From NCBI GenBank assembly GCA_018269075.1, contig JAFDVJ010000008.1:1-64000 (forward strand): a stretch of DNA of 64,000 bases. The letters are read 5' to 3'. Each line of letters begins with the position of its first letter. The stretch's first letter is position 1. Below the pieces are notes generated by a model. The model did no database searches. It saw only the letters and a list, made by a program, of their open reading frames with translations, and was not told where the DNA came from. This document shows positions 16,405 to 25,433 of this stretch, piece after piece. This DNA comes from Acidobacteriota bacterium (GTDB taxonomy: Bacteria; Acidobacteriota; Blastocatellia; Pyrinomonadales; Pyrinomonadaceae). The translations under genes were made by a program, and so were the position numbers.

Positions 16405-18117
16405 CTACTGCGCTTCCCTGACGACGAGATTATTTTCCAGCACGAGCGCGTCGAAATTCGCGTTCCCGAACGTGTTGATCGCGTTTTCGGGCGTGCAGAC
16501 GATCGGCTCCTGAATGTTGAACGAGGTGTTCAGCAAAAGCGGGATGCCGGTCAGCTTGCGAAACTCGTCGATCAGCGTCCAGTAGCGCGGGTTGACGTCG
16601 CGGTTGACCATCTGCGGCCGCGCCGTGCCGTCGACGTGGACGACGGCCGGAATCTTTTCCTTCCATTTTTCCGAGACCTCGATGACCGTGATCATAAACG
16701 GGTCGTGATGCTCCTTGCCGAAGATCTCGGTCCCGTATTCTTCGAGCATCGACGGCGCGAGCGGCCGGAACCATTCGCGCAGCTTGACCTTGTGGTTGAG
16801 GATCTCGCGCATATCCTGGCGGCGCGGGTCGGCGACGAAGCTCCGCGCGCCGAGCGCCCGCGGGCCCCATTCCATCCGGCCGTTGAACCAGCCGACGATC
16901 GCGCCGTCGGCGATCATTTTCGCGAGCTTCGGCAGCAGCACCTCGTCGGGCAGCGTCTCGTATTTGAGACCGGCCGCGTCGAGCGCCTTTTGGCATTCCT
17001 CGTTCGAGAACTTCGGCCCGTAATAGGCGTGGTTCATCACGAATTTGCGCGGCTTGTCGAGCAGCTGGTGCCAGACCATCAGCGCCGCGCCGAGACTGCA
17101 GCCGGCGTCGCCGGCGGCCGGCTGGACGTAGAAATTCTTAAACGGCGTCTCGTGAAAGATGCGGCCGTTCATCACCGAATTGAAGGCGACGCCGCCGGCC
17201 ATACAGAGATTTTCCTCGCCGGTCATCTCTTTGATCTGCCGCGCGAGATAGAGCGCCGTGTCTTCGAGCACCTTCTGCGCCGAGCAGGCGATGTCCCAGT
17301 GATGCTCGGTCAGCTCTTCGCCGGGCAGGCGCGGCTCGCCGAGCTCTTTTTTGACCGCGTCGGGAAACTGGTAATGCTTGGCGAGATGGTGATCGAGCAC
17401 CTTGATGTCGAACTCGAACGTGCCCCGGCCGTTTTTCTTGAGCACTCTTTCCGATAAAAACTCGTAGAACCGCGGCTTGCCGTAGGCCGCGAGGCCCATC
17501 ACCTTCCATTCGTCGCCGCCGAACATATCGAAGCCGATAAAATTCGTGACCGCCGAATAAAACTGGCCGAGACTGTGCGGGAGCTTGATCCGTTTGAGCA
17601 CCTCGATCCGGTTGCCCTTGCCGCGGCAGAAAAGCGTCGTCGTGTCCTCGCCCGTGCCGTCCCACGTGAGGATCGCCGCCGATTCGAACGGCGAGACGAA
17701 AAAGGTCGAGGCCGCGTGGCTCTGGTGATGCTCGATATAGTGAAACTTGAAATCCGACGGTCCGAAGTTGTCGCGGAGCCGTTTGGCGTGGCGGAACATT
17801 CCGAGATAGCTGTCGGAAACCTGCGCGATGCCGCGGTCGGCGCGCGCCTTGAACATATCGCGCGAGACGAACGCCGCCTTGACGGCCTGCATCGCCTTGT
17901 GGCGGAGGATCCACGGTTTCCAGTAATGCCCGACGTGCTCGACGTCCTTGAGCGTGATGCCCGCGTAATCCAGACAGTATTGAATCGCCTTGTAGGGAAA
18001 ACCGCTGTGGTGTTTTTTTCTCGAAAATCTCTCTTCTTCCGCCGCCGCGACGAGCTCGCCGTCCCTGATCAGACTCGCGGCCGAATCGCCTAAAGTAGTT
18101 AATCCTAAAATGTACAT
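16405..18117 (-). CDS. carbamoyltransferase, NodU/CmcH family
   Basis: 570 residues with the two-domain layout of O-carbamoyltransferases. The N-terminal ASKHA-like domain begins MYILGLTTLGDSAASLIRDG, with EEERFSRKKH and the metal-binding EHHQSHAAS; the C-terminal YrdC-like part carries GRMEWGPRALGARS. These enzymes make carbamoyl-adenylate from carbamoyl phosphate and ATP and pass the carbamoyl group to a hydroxyl, as in Nod factors and antibiotics. Here a sugar of the surface glycan is the likely acceptor. It begins the amidotransferase-formyltransferase-deacetylase gene run. Confidence 0.92.
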   Translation of the reverse strand: MYILGLTTLGDSAASLIRDGELVAAAEEERFSRKKHHSGFPYKAIQYCLDYAGITLKDVEHVGHYWKPWILRHKAMQAVKAAFVSRDMFKARADRGIAQVSDSYLGMFRHAKRLRDNFGPSDFKFHYIEHHQSHAASTFFVSPFESAAILTWDGTGEDTTTLFCRGKGNRIEVLKRIKLPHSLGQFYSAVTNFIGFDMFGGDEWKVMGLAAYGKPRFYEFLSERVLKKNGRGTFEFDIKVLDHHLAKHYQFPDAVKKELGEPRLPGEELTEHHWDIACSAQKVLEDTALYLARQIKEMTGEENLCMAGGVAFNSVMNGRIFHETPFKNFYVQPAAGDAGCSLGAALMVWHQLLDKPRKFVMNHAYYGPKFSNEECQKALDAAGLKYETLPDEVLLPKLAKMIADGAIVGWFNGRMEWGPRALGARSFVADPRRQDMREILNHKVKLREWFRPLAPSMLEEYGTEIFGKEHHDPFMITVIEVSEKWKEKIPAVVHVDGTARPQMVNRDVNPRYWTLIDEFRKLTGIPLLLNTSFNIQEPIVCTPENAINTFGNANFDALVLENNLVVREAQ

Positions 18118-18192
18118 AGATTTCTCAACGATTGTATCAAACTGAAAAGATTACTACCAATAAAGTTTTTTGACAAAAGGTGATGCCCCGGT

Positions 18193-18394
18193 CTTGAGTC
18201 TTGAGTCTTGAGTCTTGAGTCTTGAGTCTTGAGTTCCGGTTCCGGTAAATTCGGAGGTTTTCATCCTGAAGTCAACCGCCGAAAACAGATATGACGGTTC
18301 CGGCATATCCGCTTCGATGTAAAACATACCGGCGACTCAAGACTCAAGACTCAAGACTTCAGACTTCAGACTCAAGACTTCAGACTCAAGACTT
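18193..18394. repeat. inverted arrays of GAGTCTT heptamers
   Basis: Six tandem copies of a 7-bp unit (GTCTTGA) at about 18193-18236 face an inverted array of AAGACTC units at about 18331-18394, with some units mutated to CAGACTT. The arms could form a long hairpin around a loop of about 95 bp. It lies in the 466-bp divergent spacer between the carbamoyltransferase and the gene at 18584. The rest of the spacer has poly-T/A runs and a small GCCGT-aag-ACGGC hairpin at about 18524-18537. Confidence 0.9.
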
Positions 18395-18583
18395 ACTTCG
18401 TTCGGTTTCCCGCAGACCGCGCCGTCCTAAAATATTTTTTATCTTTTTTTCAAAAAAATAACCAAAACCTTGAAAAATACCGCAAAACCCGGCTGCCGGA
18501 AAAGTCCTATATTAAGAGGGGCTGCCGTAAGACGGCCCGTCGAAAAAAGTTAGATAAAAATTAAAGGAGAATAGAAAAAAATT

Positions 18584-19069
18584 ATGATCAAAAACAAGCT
18601 TTCCCCGTCATTTTCGGACGAGGAGAAAACCGCCATCGTCGATGCGATCGACAAGCTGAACCGGCTGCTGTCGCCGAAACTTATCGCGTTGAGCAAAGCC
18701 GAGCGTCAGCATCTGACGAGAATCGGCGATCAGGCCGTTCCGATGCTCGAAAAGGTCACCCGCTATGTCGAGTCGAACCCGGAATTCGTTCCGCCGTTCA
18801 CCGACAAGACGGATTTCGAAAAGGATTTCGCCGCGTTTAACGACCTGCGCGATTTTCTGCGGCCGCTCGCGCAGCTGATCGCCAATCTCGAAGATTCGGT
18901 GATGGTTGCCGGCAGCTCGGCCGACGAATTCGCCCGGCATTATTACGCCGCCGTCGGACAGGCGGTTCGAATGGGCATTCCGGACGCGCAGCCGCTCTTT
19001 GACGATTTGAGAAAGCGCTACGAAGCCAATCGCAATCGCCCCGGACGCGCGAAAAAAGCCGCCGAATAA
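18584..19069 (+). CDS. hypothetical helical protein
   Basis: 161 residues, mostly predicted helical and charged, with no signal peptide or membrane segment (SDEEKTAIVDAIDKLNRLL near the start, FNDLRDFLRPLAQLIANLED in the middle). The tail is basic (RNRPGRAKKAAE), which could bind nucleic acid. AAAGGAGA before the ATG is a strong ribosome-binding site, and a clear terminator follows, so this is a single-gene transcription unit set within the glycan locus on the opposite strand. I cannot assign a function. Confidence 0.75.
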   Translation: MIKNKLSPSFSDEEKTAIVDAIDKLNRLLSPKLIALSKAERQHLTRIGDQAVPMLEKVTRYVESNPEFVPPFTDKTDFEKDFAAFNDLRDFLRPLAQLIANLEDSVMVAGSSADEFARHYYAAVGQAVRMGIPDAQPLFDDLRKRYEANRNRPGRAKKAAE

Positions 19070-19159
19070 AAGGCCGTGCCGATGAATGTTCGTCTCGATA
19101 AATGACCCTTGGTTTCGGTGAAGCCGTCCTGATCCGAAAAAACGACGGCCGCCGATTGA

Positions 19160-19192
19160 TAAAAACAGCCCGGTTTCCCCGGGCGGTTTTTA
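19160..19192 (+). terminator. rho-independent terminator
   Basis: AAAAACAGCCCGG and CCGGGCGGTTTTT pair over about 13 bp around a TTTCC loop, ending in a T-rich run. It lies 91 bp after the stop of the 161-residue gene and, with A-rich and T-rich flanks, could work in both directions. Confidence 0.85.
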
Positions 19193-19199
19193 TTTTATC

Positions 19200-19518
19200 C
19201 TTCCTGACTAGTCACGACGGTCGAAATATCGGATCGTGATACTTCGACTATCACGAAAGCGCCGCCGGGTATCACGATCCGATACCCGAAGTACCGCGGT
19301 CGACGGGCCGACTATCACCTCATAATACCCCGATCACGACGAACGATACCCGAAGTATCACGAATGATCCTCCGGGTATTGCGTGATGATACCCGAACTA
19401 TCACGAATGATCCTCCGGGTATCGCGTATTGATACCCGAACTATCACGAATGATCCTCCGGGTATCACAAGGTGATACCCAAACTATCACGAATGATCCT
19501 CCGGGTATCGCGTAATGA
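19200..19518. repeat. 43-bp tandem repeat array
   Basis: CGAATGATCC starts at 19361, 19404, 19447 and 19490, an exact 43-bp period. Each unit contains GATACCCG and CGGGTATC, so each can fold into its own hairpin. Diverged units with the same words extend back to about 19200. No unique spacers separate the units, so this is not a CRISPR. The open frames through it are repeat artefacts. Confidence 0.9.
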
Positions 19519-19584
19519 GATTTTATCAGCTCTTCGAACCGATCAGGCCGTGCATAGGAATACCGCGTCGACGAACGGGAAACA

Positions 19585-19718
19585 CTTAAGTACACGAATT
19601 TTTATGTTTTCCGGTGTTTTGAGTTCCGCCTTTAGGCGGCCAAACCTCCCATTTGCAGTGTTTGCCTCGTAAACCCGGGACTCAGAACATTAGAAAACTT
19701 AAAAATTCGTGTATTAAG
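19585..19718. repeat. 134-bp inverted-repeat element
   Basis: Arms 19585-19611 and 19693-19718 are near-perfect inverted copies (core ACACGAATTTTTA, one inserted base and one mismatch over 26-27 bp) around an 81-bp loop that itself holds a GCCTTTAGGC palindrome. AGGCGGCC words recur after it (about 19718 and 19793). It could be a MITE or an RNA hairpin; no transposase is associated. Confidence 0.75.
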
Positions 19719-19814
19719 CAGGCGGCCCAAAATTCCGAGGTAATTAGAGAATTGAAAGCCCGATTTTCAAGGCTCGGACAGTTTCTTTAGGCCGCAAAAT
19801 AGGCGGCCCGGTGC

Positions 19815-20873
19815 TTAGTTACACTGCGGGCAGAATTTGACGGTCATTTCGACCGGGTTCTGCTGGCGCACGAAATACACGCCGCCGCCGAACTTGAGCG
19901 CCGTCACCTCGAGCCCCCCGACGTTTTCGAGATCGAGCGCCGGCCGCGTCAGAACCGTCCAGCCGAACCACGATTCCTGCACTTTGGCGTATTCGACGTT
20001 CTTCAGGAAAACGCCGCGCCCGTAATCCGACCCGTTGACGTTGATGCTGATGCCGCTGATATCGACCCACGGCACGCTGTTGATGTTGACGGCCGTCGCC
20101 GCTCCCTCGTCGAACCGCGAATCCTCGATCAAAACGCGCCGGATTCCGTTGGCGTCGTTGATTTCGGGATTGCCCCTGACCTTGATCCACGAACCGACGA
20201 AACCGGACGCCTTCGAATAATACTGCCCGTTGAAATTCGCGTAGTCGAGAAAAGTGCAGCGCGTCACGGTCAGGCCGCGCGGGTTGTCCGCCAGAATGAC
20301 CGCGCCTTCCGGGTACGCGCCGAGATCGCCGTCGAACTGCGAATCGGCGATCCGGGCGTCGGTGTTGCCGACATAGACGATCGCCGAACCGCTCGGCACG
20401 GCGAGCCCGTAAAACTGGCAGCGCGTGATGTTGGTCTGATTGACGTAGTTGGAAAAGACGACGTAATTCGCGTCGTAGAATCCCGGCTGTCCCGGTTCGA
20501 CTCTTTTTCCGGTGATCACCAGATCCTCGATGTTGAGGCTGTTGAGGTTGCCCGCGTAAATTCCGTAGCCGCTCGTGCCCATCGAAAAATCGAGGACCGA
20601 GCCGCGGTTGCCCTGCAGTTTGATTTCCCCGCCGACATAGCCGTTGGGGATCACCCGGATCGTCCGGGTGATGTTGAGCCTTCCGCTCGGGAAGACGACC
20701 GTCCCGCCGCCTTCTTCGAGAACGGCGTCGATCGCCGCCTGCACGGCCGGCGTGTCGTCGATATTGTCGTTGACGATCGCCCCGTAGGCTTCGGGTCTGA
20801 TGTCTTGGGCGAGTCCCAGTCCGGTGATGGTGAGCAAACAGCAGATCAAGAGTAGTAACTTATAAGAATGCAT
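19815..20873 (-). CDS. secreted parallel beta-helix (pectate-lyase-like) protein
   Basis: 352 residues with a signal peptide (MHSYKLLLLICCLLTITGLG, cleaved after LAQ). Mature residues begin IRPEAYGAIVNDNIDDTPAV, QAAIDAVLEEGGGTVVFPSG: the typical start of pectate-lyase-3 superfamily right-handed beta-helices, followed by coils such as INITRCQFYGLAV and VLIEDSRFDEGAA. These bind or cleave polysaccharides outside the cytoplasm. In this locus it may trim or modify the surface glycan, as epimerases or lyases of this fold do in alginate systems. No catalytic residues can be assigned from sequence alone. Confidence 0.8.
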   Translation of the reverse strand: MHSYKLLLLICCLLTITGLGLAQDIRPEAYGAIVNDNIDDTPAVQAAIDAVLEEGGGTVVFPSGRLNITRTIRVIPNGYVGGEIKLQGNRGSVLDFSMGTSGYGIYAGNLNSLNIEDLVITGKRVEPGQPGFYDANYVVFSNYVNQTNITRCQFYGLAVPSGSAIVYVGNTDARIADSQFDGDLGAYPEGAVILADNPRGLTVTRCTFLDYANFNGQYYSKASGFVGSWIKVRGNPEINDANGIRRVLIEDSRFDEGAATAVNINSVPWVDISGISINVNGSDYGRGVFLKNVEYAKVQESWFGWTVLTRPALDLENVGGLEVTALKFGGGVYFVRQQNPVEMTVKFCPQCN

Positions 20874-21312
20874 AAAATTTTCTCCGTTTTGTGTGAATCA
20901 TCTGGCTCTGGGTCCTTCGGAGGGTGTTTGCAAACCATCATTAAGACGCGGCGGATCGTCGTTTTGGCGAACCGATTTTCGGAGTTAAGCGATTAGCTTC
21001 AAAATAACCGCGCGACACCCGTCATTCCTTCCCGCTTCCTGTCAGGTTTTTCAAACAGCGCCGGCCGGCTGTCGTTCAAAGAAATTTGCCGGCGCTTTCC
21101 GGAGACCGCTTTTTTTCAGAAAAGTGCTGTAAGGGGAATACTCGGAAACCGTTCGATAAAATCATTCAAAATGGTCGATTTCCGGATTCAGGCATATTAC
21201 TTATCGGCATTTTTTCCGAATCAATTAATCTTTCGGGGATAAATTTCAGGGGTTTGAAAGTATTTGGGGGATTTATTTTAATCGGAGGGTATTTATAAGT
21301 ATAGATGATTTA
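20874..21312. other. 439-bp spacer without a convincing gene
   Basis: The only open frame (21086-21298 +, 70 codons) lacks a ribosome-binding site and family resemblance. A GC-rich imperfect hairpin GCGCCGGCCGGCTGTC lies near 21059-21074 and GCCGGCGC at 21091-21098 can pair with it. The part from 21240 on is AT-rich. I see no riboswitch. Confidence 0.5.
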
Positions 21313-22407
21313 TCAGCTTTTGGGAAGACCTTTTAAAGTGTCGGCTATTTTATTGACCTGCTGTGAGATAGTGTAATTTTCAAGAGCGTTTTCGCGGCCC
21401 TTCGCGCCCATCTTTCGGCGAAGCTCGGCGGATTCGAGAAGCGCCGAAAGCGAAGCGAACCACTCGTCTTCGGTGCGGGCGAAAAAATGCGTTTCGCCCT
21501 CGATTCCGATCTCCGCGCAGACGCCGACCGGCGTGACGACGTAGGGAATGCCGACGGTCAGATACTGGATCGCCTTGAAGCCGGATTTACCGAGCAGCCA
21601 TTCGTTCGAGGCCGAGGCCGAAACGGCGATCGGGTAGAGCCCGACGTCGAGCGTTTGAAAATCCCGGACTTCCCGTTCGAGGCTCCACGGCCGGTTGTCG
21701 ATCTCGACGCCGGCGAGCGCGACGTCCGGGCGGCCCGCGCCGACGATCCGGAGGACGAAGCGATGCTCGGCGGCGAGCCTTTGCAGTACGGGAAAGATCG
21801 ATTCGAGCAGCGGAAAGGTCGAATGCGTGCCGATCCAGCCGAGCACCGGGACGGCGTTGTCCTTTTCGACCGGCACGAACTTGTCGGTATCGACGACGGT
21901 CGGCACGATCGCCGTCTTCGTCCCCTTTTTCTCGACGTATTCGGCGATGAACCGATTGCCGCAGATGACCGTCTCGGCGCGTTCGATCAGGCGGTCGGTC
22001 TTGCCGAAGAACTTAAAGAAGCTCCCGAGCCGGCCGTAGGTCGGGCTTTCATAAGGGATATAGGTCGCATCGTCGAGGTCGAGCACGAGCGGCAGCCGGC
22101 CGGCCCGCTGCAAAAGCCATTCGAACACGGCCGGCCCGAAAAGCATCGCCTCGCGCTGGACGAAAAGCGCGTCGTAGCGCCGCGCCTTCAGCACTTCGGA
22201 AAGCCGTTTGACGAGCGGACCGCCGAGGCCGAAGACTTTTTCAAACGGCGACGAGCCCTCGTAGAGCCGGGCAAACCGGCGGCTGTCGAGAAACGGGCTC
22301 ATTTCGAGCTCGATGCCGCGCGCCGCCAGCGGCTCGACAAACTGCGCCAGCCGGTAGCGGGTCGCCGCCGCTTCGATCGGGTATGAACACAAACCTAAAA
22401 CGCGCAT
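21313..22407 (-). CDS. glycosyltransferase, GT4-like
   Basis: The start MRVLGLCSYPIEAAATRYRL at 22407 lies two bases after the upstream gene's stop; the longer open frame is a shadow. The 364-residue product has the two-Rossmann GT-B layout, with LVLDLDDATYI in the middle, VLGWIGTHSTFPLLESIF opening the second domain, and a C-terminal KSGFKAIQYLTVGIPYVVTP donor-binding region as in family 4 enzymes. It would transfer an unknown sugar from a nucleotide donor. It is translationally close to the next glycosyltransferase upstream. Confidence 0.85.
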   Translation of the reverse strand: MRVLGLCSYPIEAAATRYRLAQFVEPLAARGIELEMSPFLDSRRFARLYEGSSPFEKVFGLGGPLVKRLSEVLKARRYDALFVQREAMLFGPAVFEWLLQRAGRLPLVLDLDDATYIPYESPTYGRLGSFFKFFGKTDRLIERAETVICGNRFIAEYVEKKGTKTAIVPTVVDTDKFVPVEKDNAVPVLGWIGTHSTFPLLESIFPVLQRLAAEHRFVLRIVGAGRPDVALAGVEIDNRPWSLEREVRDFQTLDVGLYPIAVSASASNEWLLGKSGFKAIQYLTVGIPYVVTPVGVCAEIGIEGETHFFARTEDEWFASLSALLESAELRRKMGAKGRENALENYTISQQVNKIADTLKGLPKS

Positions 22408-22409
22408 CT

Positions 22410-23672
22410 TCAATTCTTTCCGAGCAGTCTTTCGTAAAGGCGCCGGTAGCGCGTGCCGCCGACTTCTTCGAGATCGAACCGCCGGCGCGCGCTCGCGCGG
22501 CACCGCGCGGCCGTCTGCCCGCGGTCGGCGATGAGCGCGTCGAGCTTTTCGAGCGCGCCGCGGTAATCCTCCGGCCCGAAGTTTTCGAGGACGACGCCGG
22601 TTTCGTCCGCTTCGGTCAGCAGCGTCGTGTCGCCGACGCCGTCGTTGACGACGACCGGCAGACCGCAGGCCAGATACTCGGCGTTTTTGGTCGGCGACGA
22701 CGCCTGTTTCGAATAACAGGCCTTGATGAACGAGACGGCCGCGTCGGCGGCGCTCAAGTAGAGCGGGATTTCCGCGGGCCTGACCTGTTTGATGAGATAG
22801 TCCTGTTCCGAATAGCCGCGTTCGGCGAGCAGCGGCGCGATCATCTCGGGCGGGCTCTGCGTGAGGACGAGCGCGAAGGCGTTTTTTCTTCGTTCTTTGA
22901 GCGCGCCGTAGAAATCGGCCGTCTCGGCGGTCAGATACCAGCCGCCGAACGAGCCGACGTAAACCGCGACGAAGCGGTCCTCGACGCCGAGCTCGCGCCG
23001 CATCCGCGCGCGGTTTTCCGCGTTCGCCGTCTCGAAGCGCCGCAGATTGACACAGCACGGGATCACCTCGACCGGCCGACCCATCCGGTCGAAACCGGTT
23101 TCGGCGCTTTCCGGGAAAAGAATCGAACGCGCTTTTTCGGTCAGCACGACGAACCCGTCGGACGCGCCGAGCAGCCATTTTTCGATCCGCTTGACCGCGC
23201 GGTACAGACCGCCGTCGGGCTTCCAGATCCCGGCGTCCGTGTATTCCTCGGGAAAAAAGCCGCGAATGTCGAAGAGCAGCTTCGGCTTCCGGCGGAGAAA
23301 CAGCTTGGCGAGCGCGCCCATCATCGCCGGCGTGTGGACGCGGGCGTGAAGCACGTCGATCCCGTCGCGGCGCGTCTTGCGCCACGCGTAAAACGCGCCG
23401 CAGAGAACGTCATAAAGCGTCGCCGGCGCCGACGGCCGCTTGTGATACGTCAGAAAGTCCCACTCGATGCCCTCGGCGGCGAGCTTTTCGCGCTCGGCGG
23501 CGATCTGCTCCGGCGTCCAGCGCTCGCCCGGGTCGCGCTCGAACGTCAGGATCGAAACCCCGACGCCGCCCTTTTTAATCTCGCGCAGATACGGCAGCAC
23601 CTGCGTCTGCACGAGCGGCTCGCGCAGACCGAAATAGCAGAGATAGAGGGTTTTGCAGGTTTCTTTCTTCAC
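22410..23672 (-). CDS. glycosyltransferase, GT4-like
   Basis: 420 residues, GT-B fold. The first domain contains DVLHARVHTPAMMGAL, the second FVAVYVGSFGGWYLTAETAD and the donor-binding end NAEYLACGLPVVVNDGVGDT. The start is GTG (23670-23672) in KKETCKTLYLCYFGLREPL. No Shine-Dalgarno precedes it, and a heptamer repeat array begins only nine bases upstream, so initiation may be non-canonical. Sugar specificity cannot be read from sequence. It ends two bases before the following glycosyltransferase. Confidence 0.85.
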   Translation of the reverse strand: MKKETCKTLYLCYFGLREPLVQTQVLPYLREIKKGGVGVSILTFERDPGERWTPEQIAAEREKLAAEGIEWDFLTYHKRPSAPATLYDVLCGAFYAWRKTRRDGIDVLHARVHTPAMMGALAKLFLRRKPKLLFDIRGFFPEEYTDAGIWKPDGGLYRAVKRIEKWLLGASDGFVVLTEKARSILFPESAETGFDRMGRPVEVIPCCVNLRRFETANAENRARMRRELGVEDRFVAVYVGSFGGWYLTAETADFYGALKERRKNAFALVLTQSPPEMIAPLLAERGYSEQDYLIKQVRPAEIPLYLSAADAAVSFIKACYSKQASSPTKNAEYLACGLPVVVNDGVGDTTLLTEADETGVVLENFGPEDYRGALEKLDALIADRGQTAARCRASARRRFDLEEVGGTRYRRLYERLLGKN

Positions 23673-23680
23673 ACGTTTTT

Positions 23681-23802
23681 GAGTGGAGAGTGGAGAGTGG
23701 AGAGTGGAGAGTTAAAGAAATAAAATCCTCGAACTCTCCACTGCCTACTCTCTACTAAAATAATTCCCCGAACTCTCCACTCTCCACTCTCCACTCTCCA
23801 CT
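23681..23802. repeat. inverted arrays of GTGGAGA heptamers
   Basis: About four units of GAGTGGA (23681-23712) face inverted CCACTCT units at 23733-23755 and 23770-23802. Units are 7 bp with little decay near 23775-23801. The array reaches the stop codon (TAG, 23801-23803) of the methyltransferase upstream and lies just before the GTG of the following gene. Confidence 0.9.
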
Positions 23803-24517
23803 AATTCTTCCTGAGCACGGTCAGAATGTTCTTGCCGACCGGAAACGGCAGGAAGCGCTCGAACTGTTTGGTGACGGGGACGGCGAATTTGTCGTAGGCC
23901 GTGACCGCGCCGCTGCCGAGGCTGTCGGATTTGAGCAGCTTGTATTTGACGTACCACGGAAAGATGCCGGCGAAATCGAAGTATTTCGATTTGACGACCC
24001 GGAAACCGGCGGCCGCGCCTTTTTCCTCGACCTCTTTTTTCGTGTAGCGGCGGAAATGGCCGACCTTTTCGTCGAACGCGCCGTAGAGCGCCATCAGCGC
24101 CGGCACGAATATCAGGCAGTGACCGCCCGGCGCGAGCGTCTCGTAGACTTTTTCGAGCTCGGCGCGGTCGTCCTCGATATGTTCGAGGACGTTGACGTAG
24201 ATGATCGTGTCGGGCCGGTCGGCGAGCCGCGCGGCCGTCTCGGAAAAGATCGCGTTATGATACGCGACGCGCGCCGTCGTTTCGAGCTGACCGATGTTCT
24301 GCTCCAGAAATTCGAACATCCCGGACGGCTCGACGAGCGCGAGGCTCTCGGGATTTTCGGCGAGCAGCATCTCGGAAAAAGAGCCGGTGCCGGCGCCGAC
24401 CTCGACCAGATTCCGGCCGAGAAAGGGCCGGAATTCCTCGAGAATCCATTTATGATAATTGACGGCAAACGACATCGCTTCGAGGTCCTTGCCGACGTAG
24501 ACGACTTTTTTACTCAT
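23801..24517 (-). CDS. class I SAM-dependent methyltransferase
   Basis: 238 residues. LVEVGAGTGSFSEMLLAENP is the glycine-rich SAM-binding motif I near residue 40, followed by the acidic LVEPSGMF and INVLEHI-type motif VNVLEHIEDD. The C-terminal half has a moderately hydrophobic stretch (FAGIFPWYVKYKLL). It probably methylates a sugar or lipid intermediate of the glycan. It overlaps the dolichol-phosphate-type glycosyltransferase by eight bases at its start, so the two are co-translated. Its stop codon is directly followed by the heptamer array. Confidence 0.88.
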   Translation of the reverse strand: MSKKVVYVGKDLEAMSFAVNYHKWILEEFRPFLGRNLVEVGAGTGSFSEMLLAENPESLALVEPSGMFEFLEQNIGQLETTARVAYHNAIFSETAARLADRPDTIIYVNVLEHIEDDRAELEKVYETLAPGGHCLIFVPALMALYGAFDEKVGHFRRYTKKEVEEKGAAAGFRVVKSKYFDFAGIFPWYVKYKLLKSDSLGSGAVTAYDKFAVPVTKQFERFLPFPVGKNILTVLRKN

Positions 24518-25304
24518 TGGTTGCTGCCAGTAAATGCGGTTTTTCGACCAGCGAATCGCGGGGGATCTCGCGGTAGGAACTCTTTAAATCGGTCAGCCAG
24601 TTGTATTTCAAAATGTAGCCGAGCGCCGCGACGCCGTCGCGGAAGCCGATCTTCTTGCCTTCCTCGTAGGTCCGGCCGTAATAGCTGATCGGCACCTCGT
24701 AAACGGCGCACCGCAGCTTGGCGACCTTCGCCGTGACCTCGATCTCGAACCCGAAACCGCGCGAGGTGATCGTCATATTGCGGATGATCTCGCCGCGAAA
24801 CGCCTTGTAGCACGTTTCGACGTCGGTCATATTGAGGTTCGTCAGGCAGTTCGAGAGAAACGTCAGGCCCTTGTTCGCGAGATAATGATAGAAATAAAGC
24901 ACGCGCGCCGCCTTTTTGACCATAAAGCGCGAGCCGTAGACGACGTCGGCGCGGCCCGTCGCGATCGGCATCACGACGTCGGCGATCTCGCCCGGATCGT
25001 ATTCGAGGTCGGCGTCCTGAACGATCACGACCTCGCCCTTCGTCAGCCCGAAACCGGTCTTCAGCGCCTCGGTCTTGCCGCCGTTCCGCTCCTGCCGGAC
25101 GTAGCGCACGCGCTCGTCGCGCGCGACGAGCGCGGCCGCGATCTCGGGCGTTTTGTCCTTCGAGCAGTCGTCGACGATGATCAGTTCGAGGAGAAAATCC
25201 AATTCCAAAACCTTATCGACGATCTGCGCGAGCGTCGCCTCCTCGTTGTAGGCGGGCATCACGACCGATAAATAACGCTCTTTGGATATCTTCGTTTCGG
25301 GCAT
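24510..25304 (-). CDS. family 2 glycosyltransferase, DPM1-like
   Basis: 264 residues of the GT-A fold: LSVVMPAYNEEATLAQIVDK at the N-terminus, IIVDDCSKDKTPEI, and the DxD-like VIVQDADLEYDPGEI that binds metal and nucleotide sugar. YGSRF follows, as in dolichyl/undecaprenyl-phosphate mannosyl- or glucosyltransferases. Unlike many family members, it has no clear C-terminal membrane pair. It would load a sugar onto a polyprenyl phosphate, a donor for the GT-C-like membrane protein at 15031. A 129-bp GC-rich spacer separates it from the acyltransferase. Confidence 0.9.
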   Translation of the reverse strand: MPETKISKERYLSVVMPAYNEEATLAQIVDKVLELDFLLELIIVDDCSKDKTPEIAAALVARDERVRYVRQERNGGKTEALKTGFGLTKGEVVIVQDADLEYDPGEIADVVMPIATGRADVVYGSRFMVKKAARVLYFYHYLANKGLTFLSNCLTNLNMTDVETCYKAFRGEIIRNMTITSRGFGFEIEVTAKVAKLRCAVYEVPISYYGRTYEEGKKIGFRDGVAALGYILKYNWLTDLKSSYREIPRDSLVEKPHLLAATNE

Positions 25305-25433
25305 AGTTTAATGAAAAAGCTGATTATATAGCATTAACGGGGATTTTCAAATCATCGTTCTCCGCGGCGAAACTTTTCGTTCCGCGCCCGGCGGCCCGCG
25401 GCCGGGCGGCCGGTTTTCCCGGCATCGGCCGGA

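Noticed and set aside
19200..19518. Possible CRISPR array
   Set aside because: Units are contiguous with no variable spacers, and no cas gene is present.
19585..19718. Integron attC site
   Set aside because: Arms are AT-rich and long, lacking the RYYYAAC/GTTRRRY core sites, and no integrase is present.
21086..21298. 70-codon + strand open frame in the spacer
   Set aside because: No ribosome-binding site, no family resemblance, AT-rich chance frame.
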